Part shown: in pieces, positions 45,464 to 53,793 of the stretch | Layout of the letters: the number at the start of each line of letters is the position of its first letter | How positions within the stretch are numbered: position 1 is the stretch's first letter | Position numbers and translations under genes: made by a program | NCBI RefSeq assembly: GCF_009911795.1 | Contig: NZ_CP047898.1 | Location: 4,712,001-4,776,000 of the forward strand | DNA from: Pseudarthrobacter psychrotolerans | Lineage (GTDB): Bacteria > Actinomycetota > Actinomycetes > Actinomycetales > Micrococcaceae | DNA: 64,000 nt | Direction of reading: 5' to 3' | Notes under the pieces: model-generated | Database searches by the model: none | Told to the model about the DNA's origin: nothing | The model's input: the letters and a program-made list of their open reading frames with translations, nothing else

Positions 45464-46482
45464 TCGCTGTCCTTCTTCCTTGGCTCGGGCTCGTCGGAAT
45501 CGGCAGCGACAACGTCGATGGCAATGATGCCGGCGTTCTCGGTACCCACGATCGACTCCTCGTCCGCTACCAGTTCGGCTGCCAGTTCCTTGATGCCTTC
45601 GGCGTCACCCAGATCGACGTCGTGGTGCGCGCCCAGGTAGGCGTCGATCACTGCCGGGTTCTTCATCACTTCGCCCGGCGGGCCCTCAGCAACGATCCTG
45701 CCTTCGGCCATCACCACTACCCAGTCGGCGATGTGGCGCACCATGTTCATGTCGTGCTCCACGAACAGCACGGTCATGCCTTCCGCCTTGAGGTTCTTGA
45801 TGTGGTCCAGGAGAGACTGGGTCAGCGCCGGGTTGACGCCTGCCATGGGCTCATCCAGCATTACCAGCTTGGGCCTGACCATGAGGGACCGCGCCATTTC
45901 GAGCAGCTTGCGCTGGCCGCCGGACAACGATGCCGCGTAGTCGTCCTTCTTCGCATCCAGTTTGAACTTCTCCAGCAGGACATTTGCCTGGGCCGTGATC
46001 TCTTTTTCGCGGCCACCCCAGATGCCCTTGAACAGTGCCTTCGACAGCCGTTCGCCGGGCTGCTCCGAGCCTCCCAGCCGCATGTTTTCCATCACGGTCA
46101 GTTTGCCCATGACCTTGGTCAGCTGGAACGTGCGGACCATGCCCATGCGGGCCACCTTGTACGGCGAGACGCCGGCAAGGCTGTTGCCTTCGAACTGCCA
46201 CTTGCCCGAGTTCGGCGTGTCGAATCCCGTCAGGAGGTTGAACAGGGTGGTCTTCCCGGCACCGTTGGGACCGATTAGTGCCGTGATTTTGTGGCGGGGG
46301 ATTTCCAGGTACTCCACGTCGACGGCGTTAATGCCACCGAAGCTGCGGGTCACGTTTTCGGCGACGACGATCGGATCGCGCTTCTTGCAGCCGGGAGCGG
46401 TGTCCCCGGCGGCGATCGGACGCGTGTCCGTCATGTAGTCAATTTCCTCGGACGGACGGGATTCTTCGCTATGCGTGCTCAT
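45460..46482 (-). CDS. livG: Branched-chain amino-acid ABC transporter ATPase LivG
   Basis: About 340 residues. An N-terminal extension of about 45 residues precedes the ATPase: RSFGGINAVDVEYLEIPRHKITALIGPNGAGKTTLFNLLTGF, signature LSGGQRKLLEMARSLM, Walker B LVMLDEPMAGVNP, and a C-terminal EGPPGEVMKNPAVIDAYLG typical of LivG. An acidic tail follows. The ATG at 46482 overlaps the livM stop; the ATG in YMTDTRP would give a shorter form. The open frame continues antisense through livM, which is not real. Confidence 0.93.
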   Translation of the reverse strand: MSTHSEESRPSEEIDYMTDTRPIAAGDTAPGCKKRDPIVVAENVTRSFGGINAVDVEYLEIPRHKITALIGPNGAGKTTLFNLLTGFDTPNSGKWQFEGNSLAGVSPYKVARMGMVRTFQLTKVMGKLTVMENMRLGGSEQPGERLSKALFKGIWGGREKEITAQANVLLEKFKLDAKKDDYAASLSGGQRKLLEMARSLMVRPKLVMLDEPMAGVNPALTQSLLDHIKNLKAEGMTVLFVEHDMNMVRHIADWVVVMAEGRIVAEGPPGEVMKNPAVIDAYLGAHHDVDLGDAEGIKELAAELVADEESIVGTENAGIIAIDVVAADSDEPEPRKKDSE

Positions 46483-47447
46483 GCGAACGCCAGCTCCTTC
46501 TTGTTTCCGAAGACGCCCTGGGGCCTGAAGATCATCAGCAGCATCAGCGCGACACCCACAAGGATGTACCGCAGCTGGCCGGCCTGGACCGTGTTCAGCC
46601 AGGTCACGGCACCGGATTCGATCAGGCCATAGAGGATGCCCTGGGAGAGCGAGAGCACCACCCAGAAAATCATGGCGCCTACCACGGGACCCAGCACCGT
46701 TCCCAGGCCGCCGAGCAGCAGGCACGTGTACAGGAAGAACGTCAGTTCGGTTCCGTAGTTGGCCGGCTGGACTGCGCCGCGGGGGAGCGTAAAGATCACG
46801 CCCGCCAAGGCGCCGAGCACGCCACCGATGATGAGGGCCTGCATTTTGTAGGCGTATACGTTCTTGCCGAGGGAGCGGACCGCGTTTTCGTCCTCGCGGA
46901 TTCCCTTGAGTACGCGGCCCCATGGGCTCCTCATCAGCAGCCACACCAGGGTGCAGCAGATGATGACAAGGCCCCAGCCGACGATGCGAATGAAGAAGTC
47001 CCGGTTGTTCATGCCCATGTACGAGCCCGCGGGGAACGGGTTCATGGCGTAGAACCCGCCTTCGAAGGCGGCCAGGCCGTTGGCCGAACCGGTCACGGCA
47101 GTCAGCTGGTTGGTCGTGACAATGTAGCGGACGATTTCCGCGGCCGCGATCGTGACGATAGCGAGGTAGTCCGCGCGCAGCCGCAGGGTCGGTATGCCGA
47201 GGAGCATCGCGAAGATGGCCGAGCAGATCACGGCGATGACCAGTCCCACAAAGAAGGGAACGCCAAAGGTGAGCGTCGAGATGGCGAAGCCGTAGGCGCC
47301 CACCGCCATAAAGCCTGCCTGGCCAAAGTTCAGCAGGCCTGAGTAGCCGAAGTGGACTGCCAGCCCGAGGGCCGCAAGGGCATAGGCCGCGGTGGTCGGG
47401 CTGAAGAGTTCGCCGGCAGCGCTGGAGAGAATGAATCCGAAGTCCAT
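46479..47447 (-). CDS. livM: Branched-chain amino-acid ABC transporter permease LivM
   Basis: A 322-residue inner-membrane permease with eight or more helices. Family motifs: GYSGLLNFGQAGFMAVGAYGFAI, LRLRADYLAIVTIAAAEIVRYIV and the EAA-like loop GRVLKGIREDENAVRSLGKNVYAYKMQALIIGGVLGALAGVIF. It pairs with LivH to form the channel. Its start is 9 bases after the livH stop. Confidence 0.95.
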   Translation of the reverse strand: MDFGFILSSAAGELFSPTTAAYALAALGLAVHFGYSGLLNFGQAGFMAVGAYGFAISTLTFGVPFFVGLVIAVICSAIFAMLLGIPTLRLRADYLAIVTIAAAEIVRYIVTTNQLTAVTGSANGLAAFEGGFYAMNPFPAGSYMGMNNRDFFIRIVGWGLVIICCTLVWLLMRSPWGRVLKGIREDENAVRSLGKNVYAYKMQALIIGGVLGALAGVIFTLPRGAVQPANYGTELTFFLYTCLLLGGLGTVLGPVVGAMIFWVVLSLSQGILYGLIESGAVTWLNTVQAGQLRYILVGVALMLLMIFRPQGVFGNKKELAFA

Positions 47448-47456
47448 GGCTGTCTC

Positions 47457-48797
47457 CTAACCCACGCGCTCGCGACGACCCAGGATGCCCTGGGGCCGGA
47501 ACAAGAGGACAACAATCATGATGAACAGTGCTCCCACATACTTGAGGTCGGCAGCGAGGCCGAAAACGGTGGTCAGCTCTACGAAGATGCCGACGATGAT
47601 GGACCCGATGAGGGCGCCAAAGACGGTGCCGAGACCGCCCAGGGTCACACCGGCGAAGATGAGCAGCAGGATCTGCGAACCCATGTCGAAGGTTACGCCT
47701 GGCCGGTAGTAGGCCCACAGGATTCCGCCGAGGGAGGCAAGCATGCCGCCGGTGACCCAGACGATCCGGATGACCGAGTCGACGTCGATGCCGGAGGCGG
47801 CCGCCAACGCCGGGTTGTCGGCCACCGCGCGGGTGGCCTTGCCCAGCCGGGTTTTCAACAGGACGATTCCGATCAGGGCGATCACGATAGCGCTGATGAC
47901 GAGGGACCAGAGGTTATTCGGAGAGATGGACACTGGACCCAGTTGGATTTCGGCGCTCTGGGCAAACGGCAGTTGCTGCGTGGCGCCGCCAAAGTAGAAC
48001 TGGATGACGTACCGGACGGCGAGGGCGAGTCCGATGCTGACGATCATCATGGGCACCAGGCCCGTTCCGCGGCGGCGAAGTGGCTTCCAGAGTCCGGCGT
48101 CCTGGACGTAGCCGAAGAGGCCGCCGCCGAGGAGCGAGAGGATCAACGCAAGCCAGAAGGGGAGGCCGATGGCGTTAAAGGCGAAGACCAGCACAGCGCC
48201 CAGGGTGACCATTTCCCCGTGGGCGAAGTTAGTCAGCCCCGTGGTTCCGAAGATCAGGGAAAGTCCCACGGAAGCCAGCGCCAGCAGGAGGCCAAAGCTC
48301 AGACCCGCTACGAGCCGGTTGAGGAGATTCTGGCCGAAGTCCTGCTGCTGGACCACGATGCCCTTGCCGAAGGCGAAAATCACGGAGAGGTTGGAGGTCT
48401 GGCTGAACGTGACGCTGCGGGGGTTTTCCTGGCCGTCCGCGAGCTTGATGCCCGCTGGCAGGGTCTGTTCGTCCAGCTCGATCTCATAGGTGCCCTGGAC
48501 CGGAACCCCAATGCTCCAGGACCCGTTGGCCGCGGATTTGGCAGTCCCTTCGAAGCCCCCGCTCCTGGCGGTTATGGTCACGTCGGCGATGGGGGCGCGA
48601 GCGTCATCCCGCAGGAAGCCGCTGATGTTGTTCTGGAAGGTCGTGATCGACGGGGATGGTGTCGGCGACGGCGAAGTGGCCTGTGATGCCGGGGCGACGA
48701 CGAGCAGTATTGCTACGACAGTGGCGAAGACGGCCCCTATCACCTTCAGCAATCTGCCCGGCCGTCTGTGCGGCAAGCCTTTGGGTGTACTTCTCAA
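47457..48797 (-). CDS. livH: Branched-chain amino-acid ABC transporter permease LivH with an extra N-terminal domain
   Basis: About 446 residues, some 150 longer than a plain LivH. A signal-like helix (LLKVIGAVFATVVAILLVVAPASQA) is followed by a Pro/Ser linker and a beta-rich domain (about residues 55-125, FLRDDARAPIADVTITARSGGFEG...SWSIGVPVQGTYEIEL) resembling a carboxypeptidase-regulatory/Cna-B fold. The LivH core follows: GLSFGLLLALASVGLSLIFGTTGLTNFAHGEMVTLGA and TRLGKATRAVADNPALAAASGID. The TTG at 48797 is chosen because GGAGG lies eight bases before it; TTG 48803 is also possible, and the frame runs on to 48854. Confidence 0.87.
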   Translation of the reverse strand: MRSTPKGLPHRRPGRLLKVIGAVFATVVAILLVVAPASQATSPSPTPSPSITTFQNNISGFLRDDARAPIADVTITARSGGFEGTAKSAANGSWSIGVPVQGTYEIELDEQTLPAGIKLADGQENPRSVTFSQTSNLSVIFAFGKGIVVQQQDFGQNLLNRLVAGLSFGLLLALASVGLSLIFGTTGLTNFAHGEMVTLGAVLVFAFNAIGLPFWLALILSLLGGGLFGYVQDAGLWKPLRRRGTGLVPMMIVSIGLALAVRYVIQFYFGGATQQLPFAQSAEIQLGPVSISPNNLWSLVISAIVIALIGIVLLKTRLGKATRAVADNPALAAASGIDVDSVIRIVWVTGGMLASLGGILWAYYRPGVTFDMGSQILLLIFAGVTLGGLGTVFGALIGSIIVGIFVELTTVFGLAADLKYVGALFIMIVVLLFRPQGILGRRERVG

Positions 48798-48901
48798 GTT
48801 CAAATCCTCCACTTGGGTGGGGTGGCCAGGGGTGCGCCTTTGCAACCACTGCAAACGTCACGGGACGGATGGTGGTGTTTTCTACAGGTTGGGGGCCTGA
48901 T

Positions 48902-48936
48902 TGTGATATCCGTCACCGTGTGTGGTTTATGTTACA
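48902..48936 (-). promoter_or_regulatory. Two tandem CRP/GlxR-like sites upstream of livH
   Basis: TGTGA-TATCCG-TCACC (48902-48917) and TGTGG-TTTATG-TTACA (48921-48936) both resemble TGTGA-N6-TCACA, with centres 19 bases apart. The first matches nine of ten positions. They lie about 105-140 bases before the livH start. The remaining gap to 49237 shows no gene; it holds the promoter of the next gene, which I could not locate. Confidence 0.5.
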
Positions 48937-49237
48937 GCTCGTCAGGGGCAAATTTTAGGCCGGGGGGAGGCCGTCTGGTAGCGATCGCATAACAACTGCG
49001 TTACAGCCATGGCGCATTGGCAAAGTGTTCGGAAAGAAACTTATGTTGATCAGCGGTATTCTTCAGCGGGTGGTCTGTCCTACGCACGTCCCGGACGTGC
49101 GCACGACCGTGCACCTGGATGCATCACGGTTGGGTTTCGGCGCCGTGGACGGGGAACTTATTGGGGCGTGAGCGCGTAGATATTGGTAGCGTGGTTCGTA
49201 AATCACGACTCAACCCTTTACTTGGAGGACACCAGCA

Positions 49238-50137
49238 ATGGCACTTGGCGGAAACCCGATCTTCAACGGAAAGAATTTCCGTGGAGCAACGCAGGCACCG
49301 CGTGTCCCGCAGGCACCCTTTGGACAGGCCCAGTACGGCCAGCAGCCTTACGGCCAGCGTGCTCCCGGCCAGGTCATGGATCCCCAGAACGGTTGGGGCC
49401 AGCAGCAGAACATGACCGATGAGCAGCTGCGCGAGATGTACAACCAGCCGGCCGCGGGTCCCGCGGACACCGGCCGAATGACGTACGACGACGTCATCGT
49501 CAAGACAGCGGCCTGCCTAGGGGTCCTGTTGGCAGGTGCCGCAGTGACGATGTTCGTCAGCATGGGGCTGGCCAGCATACTGATGATCGTCGGTGCACTG
49601 GGCGGCTTCGTCCTGGCACTGGTCAACACGTTCAAGAAGCAGCCTTCACCGGCTCTGATCCTGGCCTATGCCGGGCTCGAAGGTCTCTTCCTCGGCGGAC
49701 TCACCCGCGTGCTCGACCTCATGTACCCGGGGGTCGGGCTGCAGGCTGTTATCGGTACGCTGTCTGTGTTCACCGTGACGCTGCTCCTGTTCAAGAGCGG
49801 CAAGGTGCGTGCCTCGCCCAAGGCCATGAAGTTCTTTATGATCGCCATGGTGGGTTACGGCCTGTTCTCTGTGGTCAACCTCGTGATGATGATGACGGGC
49901 CTGCAGACGGGGATGTTCGGAATGCGCAGCGGCATTATTGGTGTTGTCATCGGCATCCTGGCTATCGGCCTGGCCGCGTTCTCCCTGGTGATGGACTTCA
50001 CCAGCATCGAAGCAGGTGTGCAGAGCGGTGCGCCGCAGCGCTTCTCGTGGACCGCAGCCTTCGGCCTGACCGTCACCCTGGTCTGGCTCTACGTGGAGAT
50101 CATCCGCGTCCTGGCCATCCTCCGCGGCGAGGACTGA
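49238..50137 (+). CDS. Bax inhibitor-1/YccA family membrane protein
   Basis: A 299-residue protein. The first 90 residues are glutamine/proline/glycine-rich and cytoplasmic; then seven membrane helices follow in the Bax-inhibitor arrangement, including ALILAYAGLEGLFLGGLTRVLD and the C-terminal MDFTSIEAGVQSG...WTAAFGLTVTLVWLYVEIIRVLAIL. Family members are pH-sensitive calcium-leak channels in characterised cases; the role in actinobacteria is unknown. The ATG follows TTGGAGGACACCAGCA, a good ribosome site. Confidence 0.92.
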   Translation: MALGGNPIFNGKNFRGATQAPRVPQAPFGQAQYGQQPYGQRAPGQVMDPQNGWGQQQNMTDEQLREMYNQPAAGPADTGRMTYDDVIVKTAACLGVLLAGAAVTMFVSMGLASILMIVGALGGFVLALVNTFKKQPSPALILAYAGLEGLFLGGLTRVLDLMYPGVGLQAVIGTLSVFTVTLLLFKSGKVRASPKAMKFFMIAMVGYGLFSVVNLVMMMTGLQTGMFGMRSGIIGVVIGILAIGLAAFSLVMDFTSIEAGVQSGAPQRFSWTAAFGLTVTLVWLYVEIIRVLAILRGED

Positions 50138-50182
50138 CAACAGAACCCGGCGTCCGGCGTCGTAATTCTGACCAAAAAGAAG

Positions 50183-50229
50183 AGGGCCCCACTGATGCAG
50201 TTCGCATCAGGTGGGGCCCTCCTTTTTTT
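50183..50229 (+). terminator. Terminator between the Bax-inhibitor-like gene and galK
   Basis: AGGGCCCCACTGATGC / GCATCAGGTGGGGCCCT followed by CCTTTTTTT. It may serve both convergent genes. Confidence 0.92.
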
Positions 50230-50242
50230 GCGGGTACCCGCG

Positions 50243-51472
50243 CTACGAAATGCGCATGGCTCCTGCTGCCGGGGTCACCGTGAAGATGTCAGGCGCCGCA
50301 TAGCCGGCGTCTGCGAATGCACGTACGACGGCGGCGCGCACCTGCTGCTCGGACGTCACCGGAGTGAGCGCAATGGCTGCCCCGCCGAAGCCGCCGCCGG
50401 TCATCCGGGCACCTATTGCCCCGTTGGCCCGTGAGGTTGATACCGCCAGATCCAGCTCCGGGCAGGAGATTTCAAAGTCGTCCCGCATCGATACATGGCT
50501 GGCGTCCAGCAGCGCACCGATCGAACCGGGGCCCGCGCTGGCCAGGAGCTCCACGGTTTGCAGCACACGGTCGTTTTCGGTCACGATGTGGCGCACGCGC
50601 CGGTAGGTGACCTCGTCCAGGAGGCCGGCCGCTTCGTCCAGATCCTCCAGCCGGACGTCACGCAGAGCCTTGACGCCCAGGACCTCAGCGCCGAGTTCGC
50701 AGGATGCCCGGCGGGAGGCATACCCGCCGTCGGAGTGTGAATGGGAGACCCTGGTATCGATCACCAGCATCACCAGCCCCGCTGGTTCCGCTTCAAAGCG
50801 GACCAGCTGAACGCTCTGGTCACGGCAGTCCAGGAATACGGCGTGCCCCTTGGATCCGCGCAGCGACGCTGACTGGTCCATGATGCCCGTGGGAGCGCCG
50901 ACAAAGTCGTTCTCTGCACGCTGCGTGGCGAGGACCATCTCCTCGGGTTCAAGTCCAGCTCCCGTCAGATCATTCAGGGCCGTGATGACCGCGCATTCGA
51001 TGGCGTGGGATGAGGACAGGCCGGCGCCCAGGGGAACGTTCGAATCGAGCAGCAGATCCACGCCCGGAACGGTGATGCCCTGCTGCTGCAACGCCCACAT
51101 CACGCCGAGCGGATACTTCGTCCAACCCTTGGCGGAAGCCGCGGCCAACGTGCCGAGGTCGGCGGTGACCATGCCGTGGTCTCCGTAGGTGGACAGGAGC
51201 CTGACCGTGGAGTCGGGACGGACTCCGACGGCCACGCGGGCGGTCTTATCGATCGCGAACGGGAGCACAAAACCCTCGTTGTAGTCCGTGTGCTCGCCGA
51301 TCAGGTTAACGCGTCCCGGTGCCTGCCAGACGCCGTCGGGGAGCCTGCCGAACTCCTGCTCGAAGCGGGCGGCCAGGTCCGCCGAGCCCAGGCCCTCGGC
51401 GCCCGGGTCCTCCGCGCCGGCTTCCGGCGGGCTGGTCAGCGGGGCGGTCAATGGGTCAGGGGAGGCGCTCAC
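50243..51472 (-). CDS. galK: Galactokinase
   Basis: A 409-residue GHMP kinase that phosphorylates galactose to galactose-1-phosphate. The galactokinase signature GRVNLIGEHTDYNEGFVLP (about residues 53-71), the ATP-binding VPLGAGLSSSHAIECAV and the C-terminal RMTGGGFGGAAIAL are present. An alanine/proline/glutamate-rich stretch of about 30 residues extends the N-terminus. GTG start overlapping the galT stop by 4 bases. Confidence 0.95.
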   Translation of the reverse strand: MSASPDPLTAPLTSPPEAGAEDPGAEGLGSADLAARFEQEFGRLPDGVWQAPGRVNLIGEHTDYNEGFVLPFAIDKTARVAVGVRPDSTVRLLSTYGDHGMVTADLGTLAAASAKGWTKYPLGVMWALQQQGITVPGVDLLLDSNVPLGAGLSSSHAIECAVITALNDLTGAGLEPEEMVLATQRAENDFVGAPTGIMDQSASLRGSKGHAVFLDCRDQSVQLVRFEAEPAGLVMLVIDTRVSHSHSDGGYASRRASCELGAEVLGVKALRDVRLEDLDEAAGLLDEVTYRRVRHIVTENDRVLQTVELLASAGPGSIGALLDASHVSMRDDFEISCPELDLAVSTSRANGAIGARMTGGGFGGAAIALTPVTSEQQVRAAVVRAFADAGYAAPDIFTVTPAAGAMRIS

Positions 51473-52641
51473 GCGTGTGCTCCTTCAGGCAGTGCCCCCA
51501 GCGGGGCGGGGGAAGTGGCGGCAGGGGAGTGGGCCGACGCCGGCACCACCACGGCGCGGAGCCGCTCCGCGACGCTTTCCGGGGTGGTGTCGTTGATAAA
51601 GGCGCCCATGGCCGCCTCGGAGCCGGCCAGGAACTTGAGCTTGTCCGCTGCCCGGCGGGGCGACGTCAGCTGGAGGTGCAGGTAGCTGGCGGGGCGCAGG
51701 AGGTCATCGAGAGGGGCCTGGTGCCAGGCTGAAATGTAGGGTGTCGGCGTGGGATAAAGCGCATCGAGCCGTTTGAGCAGGTCAAGGTAAACATGCGCCA
51801 GTTCGTCCCTTTCCTCACCGCTCAGTGCGGCCAGATCGGGTACCTGCCGGTGCGGCACAAGATGGATCTCGAGCGGCCAGCGGGCAGCGAACGGCACGTA
51901 GGCGCTGAAATTCTCGCCCTCCATCACCATTCGGCTCCCGTCCTCCCGTTCTGCCCGCAGCAGCGAGCCCGTGAGCGTCTGCCGCCCGTCGGACCCATCA
52001 TAGAACTTGCGTGCTGCCGCTCCGATGGCCGTTGCACGGGGCGTGACGTAGGGGTACGCGTAGATCTGGCCGTGCGGGTGGTGGAGCGTGACGCCGATGT
52101 CGGCCCCCCGGTTTTCGAACGGGAACACCTGCCTGATTCCCGGCAGTTTGCTGAGGGCTTCGGTGCGGTGCGCCCACGCCTCAACAACAGTCCGGGCGCG
52201 GGCCTCACTCAGGCCACTGAAGGATCCCGTGTGCTCGGGAGTGAAGGCCACTACTTCGCAGCGTCCGTACGCGGGGCCGGTGGTGCCCCAGGCCGGGGTA
52301 GACGGCACGTGTCCCACGGCCGGGCCCAGCGACGGGAAGCGGTTTTCGAAGACCACAACGTCGTAGTCGGGCGCGGGGATCTCGGAGGGGTTGTTCGGTG
52401 TGGTGGGGCAGATGGGGCACTGGTCGGCAGGCGGGAGGTGGGTGCGGGCCTGCCGGTGGGCCGCGACGGCCACCCACTCGTCGGTGAGGGCATCGAAGCG
52501 GACTTGGCCAGGCTCGCCGCGCTCGGGCAAAGGCCGGTGATCTGTGGTGGTGGCCGCCGTGCGGGGCCTGGCGGTTGCGCCGTCGTCGAAATAGATCAGC
52601 TCCCGGCCATCGGCGAGCGTGGTGGCGGTGATACCTGTCAT
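51469..52641 (-). CDS. galT: Galactose-1-phosphate uridylyltransferase
   Basis: A 390-residue HIT-superfamily enzyme that exchanges UMP between UDP-glucose and galactose-1-phosphate. Zinc-binding CPIC (DQCPICPTT), FENRFPSLGP, and the active-site LHHPHGQIYAYP with the nucleophilic His are visible; C-terminal HLVPHRQVPDL and SAWHQAPLDD complete the second HIT half. The ATG at 52641 follows AAAGGACC; the open frame runs to 52716 into the promoter. First gene of the galTK unit. Confidence 0.94.
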   Translation of the reverse strand: MTGITATTLADGRELIYFDDGATARPRTAATTTDHRPLPERGEPGQVRFDALTDEWVAVAAHRQARTHLPPADQCPICPTTPNNPSEIPAPDYDVVVFENRFPSLGPAVGHVPSTPAWGTTGPAYGRCEVVAFTPEHTGSFSGLSEARARTVVEAWAHRTEALSKLPGIRQVFPFENRGADIGVTLHHPHGQIYAYPYVTPRATAIGAAARKFYDGSDGRQTLTGSLLRAEREDGSRMVMEGENFSAYVPFAARWPLEIHLVPHRQVPDLAALSGEERDELAHVYLDLLKRLDALYPTPTPYISAWHQAPLDDLLRPASYLHLQLTSPRRAADKLKFLAGSEAAMGAFINDTTPESVAERLRAVVVPASAHSPAATSPAPLGALPEGAHA

Positions 52642-52733
52642 GGCGGGGGTCCTTTGCGTGCTGGTGCCGGCAGATGGCGGGCGTCCGTTGGTTCGATCAT
52701 CCCATATTTCGCTCAAAAAGGAATAGATTCACA

Positions 52734-52750
52734 CAAAACATAACATTTTG
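52734..52750. promoter_or_regulatory. Inverted repeat in the galT/galM divergent promoter region
   Basis: CAAAA-N7-TTTTG in a locally AT-rich stretch between the two gene starts. It is a candidate operator for a sugar-responsive repressor; no regulator gene lies nearby. Confidence 0.3.
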
Positions 52751-52780
52751 CGGCGATGGCAGGCTGTCCGTACGCCCTGT

Positions 52781-52786
52781 TACGGT
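52781..52786 (+). promoter_or_regulatory. -10 box of galM
   Basis: TACGGT lies seven bases before the ATG at 52794. Confidence 0.45.
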
Positions 52787-52793
52787 GGTTCTC

Positions 52794-53753
52794 ATGACTT
52801 CGAGTGCAACCCCGGACGCGGGCATTCCCGCCGGATTCCAGACTTACGCCACCGGCCGGCAGTACGAACTCCGCAGGGGTGACGCGTTGGCCGTTGTGAC
52901 GGAGCTGGCAGCAGGCCTGCGCCTTTACAGCCGCGCCGGCGTCCAGCTCACCGAGACCTATGGGGACGCCGAGATTTCCCCCGGGGCCGCCGGGATTACG
53001 CTCGCGCCCTGGGCGAACAGGGTTGAGGACGGGGTCTGGTACCTGGACGGCAAGAAACAGCAGTTGGACATCACGGAGGTTTCGCGGAACAACGCCAGCC
53101 ATGGGCTGCTCCGCAACTCCGCCTACAGCCTGGTTGATGAATCGCAGTATTCCGTGACCCTCGAGGCGACCGTCTTCCCGCAGCATGGCTACCCCTTCAT
53201 GGTGCGGCACCAGGTCCAGTACCTTCTCGCTGCGGACCTTGGCCTTGAAGTCCGCCAGACATTGATCAATGATTCCAACGCCCCGGCGCCGTTCGTCCTG
53301 GGCGCCCACCCCTACCTTCGGCTGGGCGACGCGGACGTGGACGAGCTGCTGCTGACGGTATCCGCTGGCACCCGGCTTGTGGCCGATGACCGGCTGATCC
53401 CGCGCAGCTCGGAGCCCGTCAGCGGCGACAGTGACTTCCGAAACGGCCAAAGAGTGGGGGACTTTGAGATTGATGTCGCCCTGACGGACCTGAGGTTCGA
53501 CGGCGGTGCGGCCCGCCACGTGCTCAGCGCGCCCGACGGCCGCAGCGTCACGTTGTGGCAGGACGAATCCTGCGGCTACGTCCACATCTTTGTGACAACT
53601 GAGCTGCCCGGCAGGCCCAGGGCGGTGGCCATCGAACCCATGACCGGTCCGGCCAACGCCTTCAACTCGGGCGACGGGCTGCGGTGGCTCCCGGCCGGGG
53701 AAGCGTTCACCATGGCCTGGGGGATCGATGCCGTCCTGGGTGAGGCCGGGTAG
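52794..53753 (+). CDS. galM: Aldose 1-epimerase family protein
   Basis: A 319-residue mutarotase-like protein interconverting the alpha and beta anomers of hexoses. Substrate-site residues are seen in WANRVEDGVWYLDG (Arg), ASHGLLRNSAY (His), FVLGAHPYLRLG (His, Tyr) and ...AIEPMTGPANAFN (catalytic Glu). Divergent from galT-galK, which supports a role in galactose use. The ATG at 52794 is set by the -10 box; the frame is open upstream. Confidence 0.92.
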   Translation: MTSSATPDAGIPAGFQTYATGRQYELRRGDALAVVTELAAGLRLYSRAGVQLTETYGDAEISPGAAGITLAPWANRVEDGVWYLDGKKQQLDITEVSRNNASHGLLRNSAYSLVDESQYSVTLEATVFPQHGYPFMVRHQVQYLLAADLGLEVRQTLINDSNAPAPFVLGAHPYLRLGDADVDELLLTVSAGTRLVADDRLIPRSSEPVSGDSDFRNGQRVGDFEIDVALTDLRFDGGAARHVLSAPDGRSVTLWQDESCGYVHIFVTTELPGRPRAVAIEPMTGPANAFNSGDGLRWLPAGEAFTMAWGIDAVLGEAG

Positions 53754-53793
53754 CCGGTTCGCATAAGGGCCCGTGCTGAGGAAGTATTAGGCT

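Noticed and set aside
48855..49237. A short gene upstream of the Bax-inhibitor-like gene
   Set aside because: Small open frames exist, but none has a ribosome site or protein-like composition; the stretch looks regulatory.
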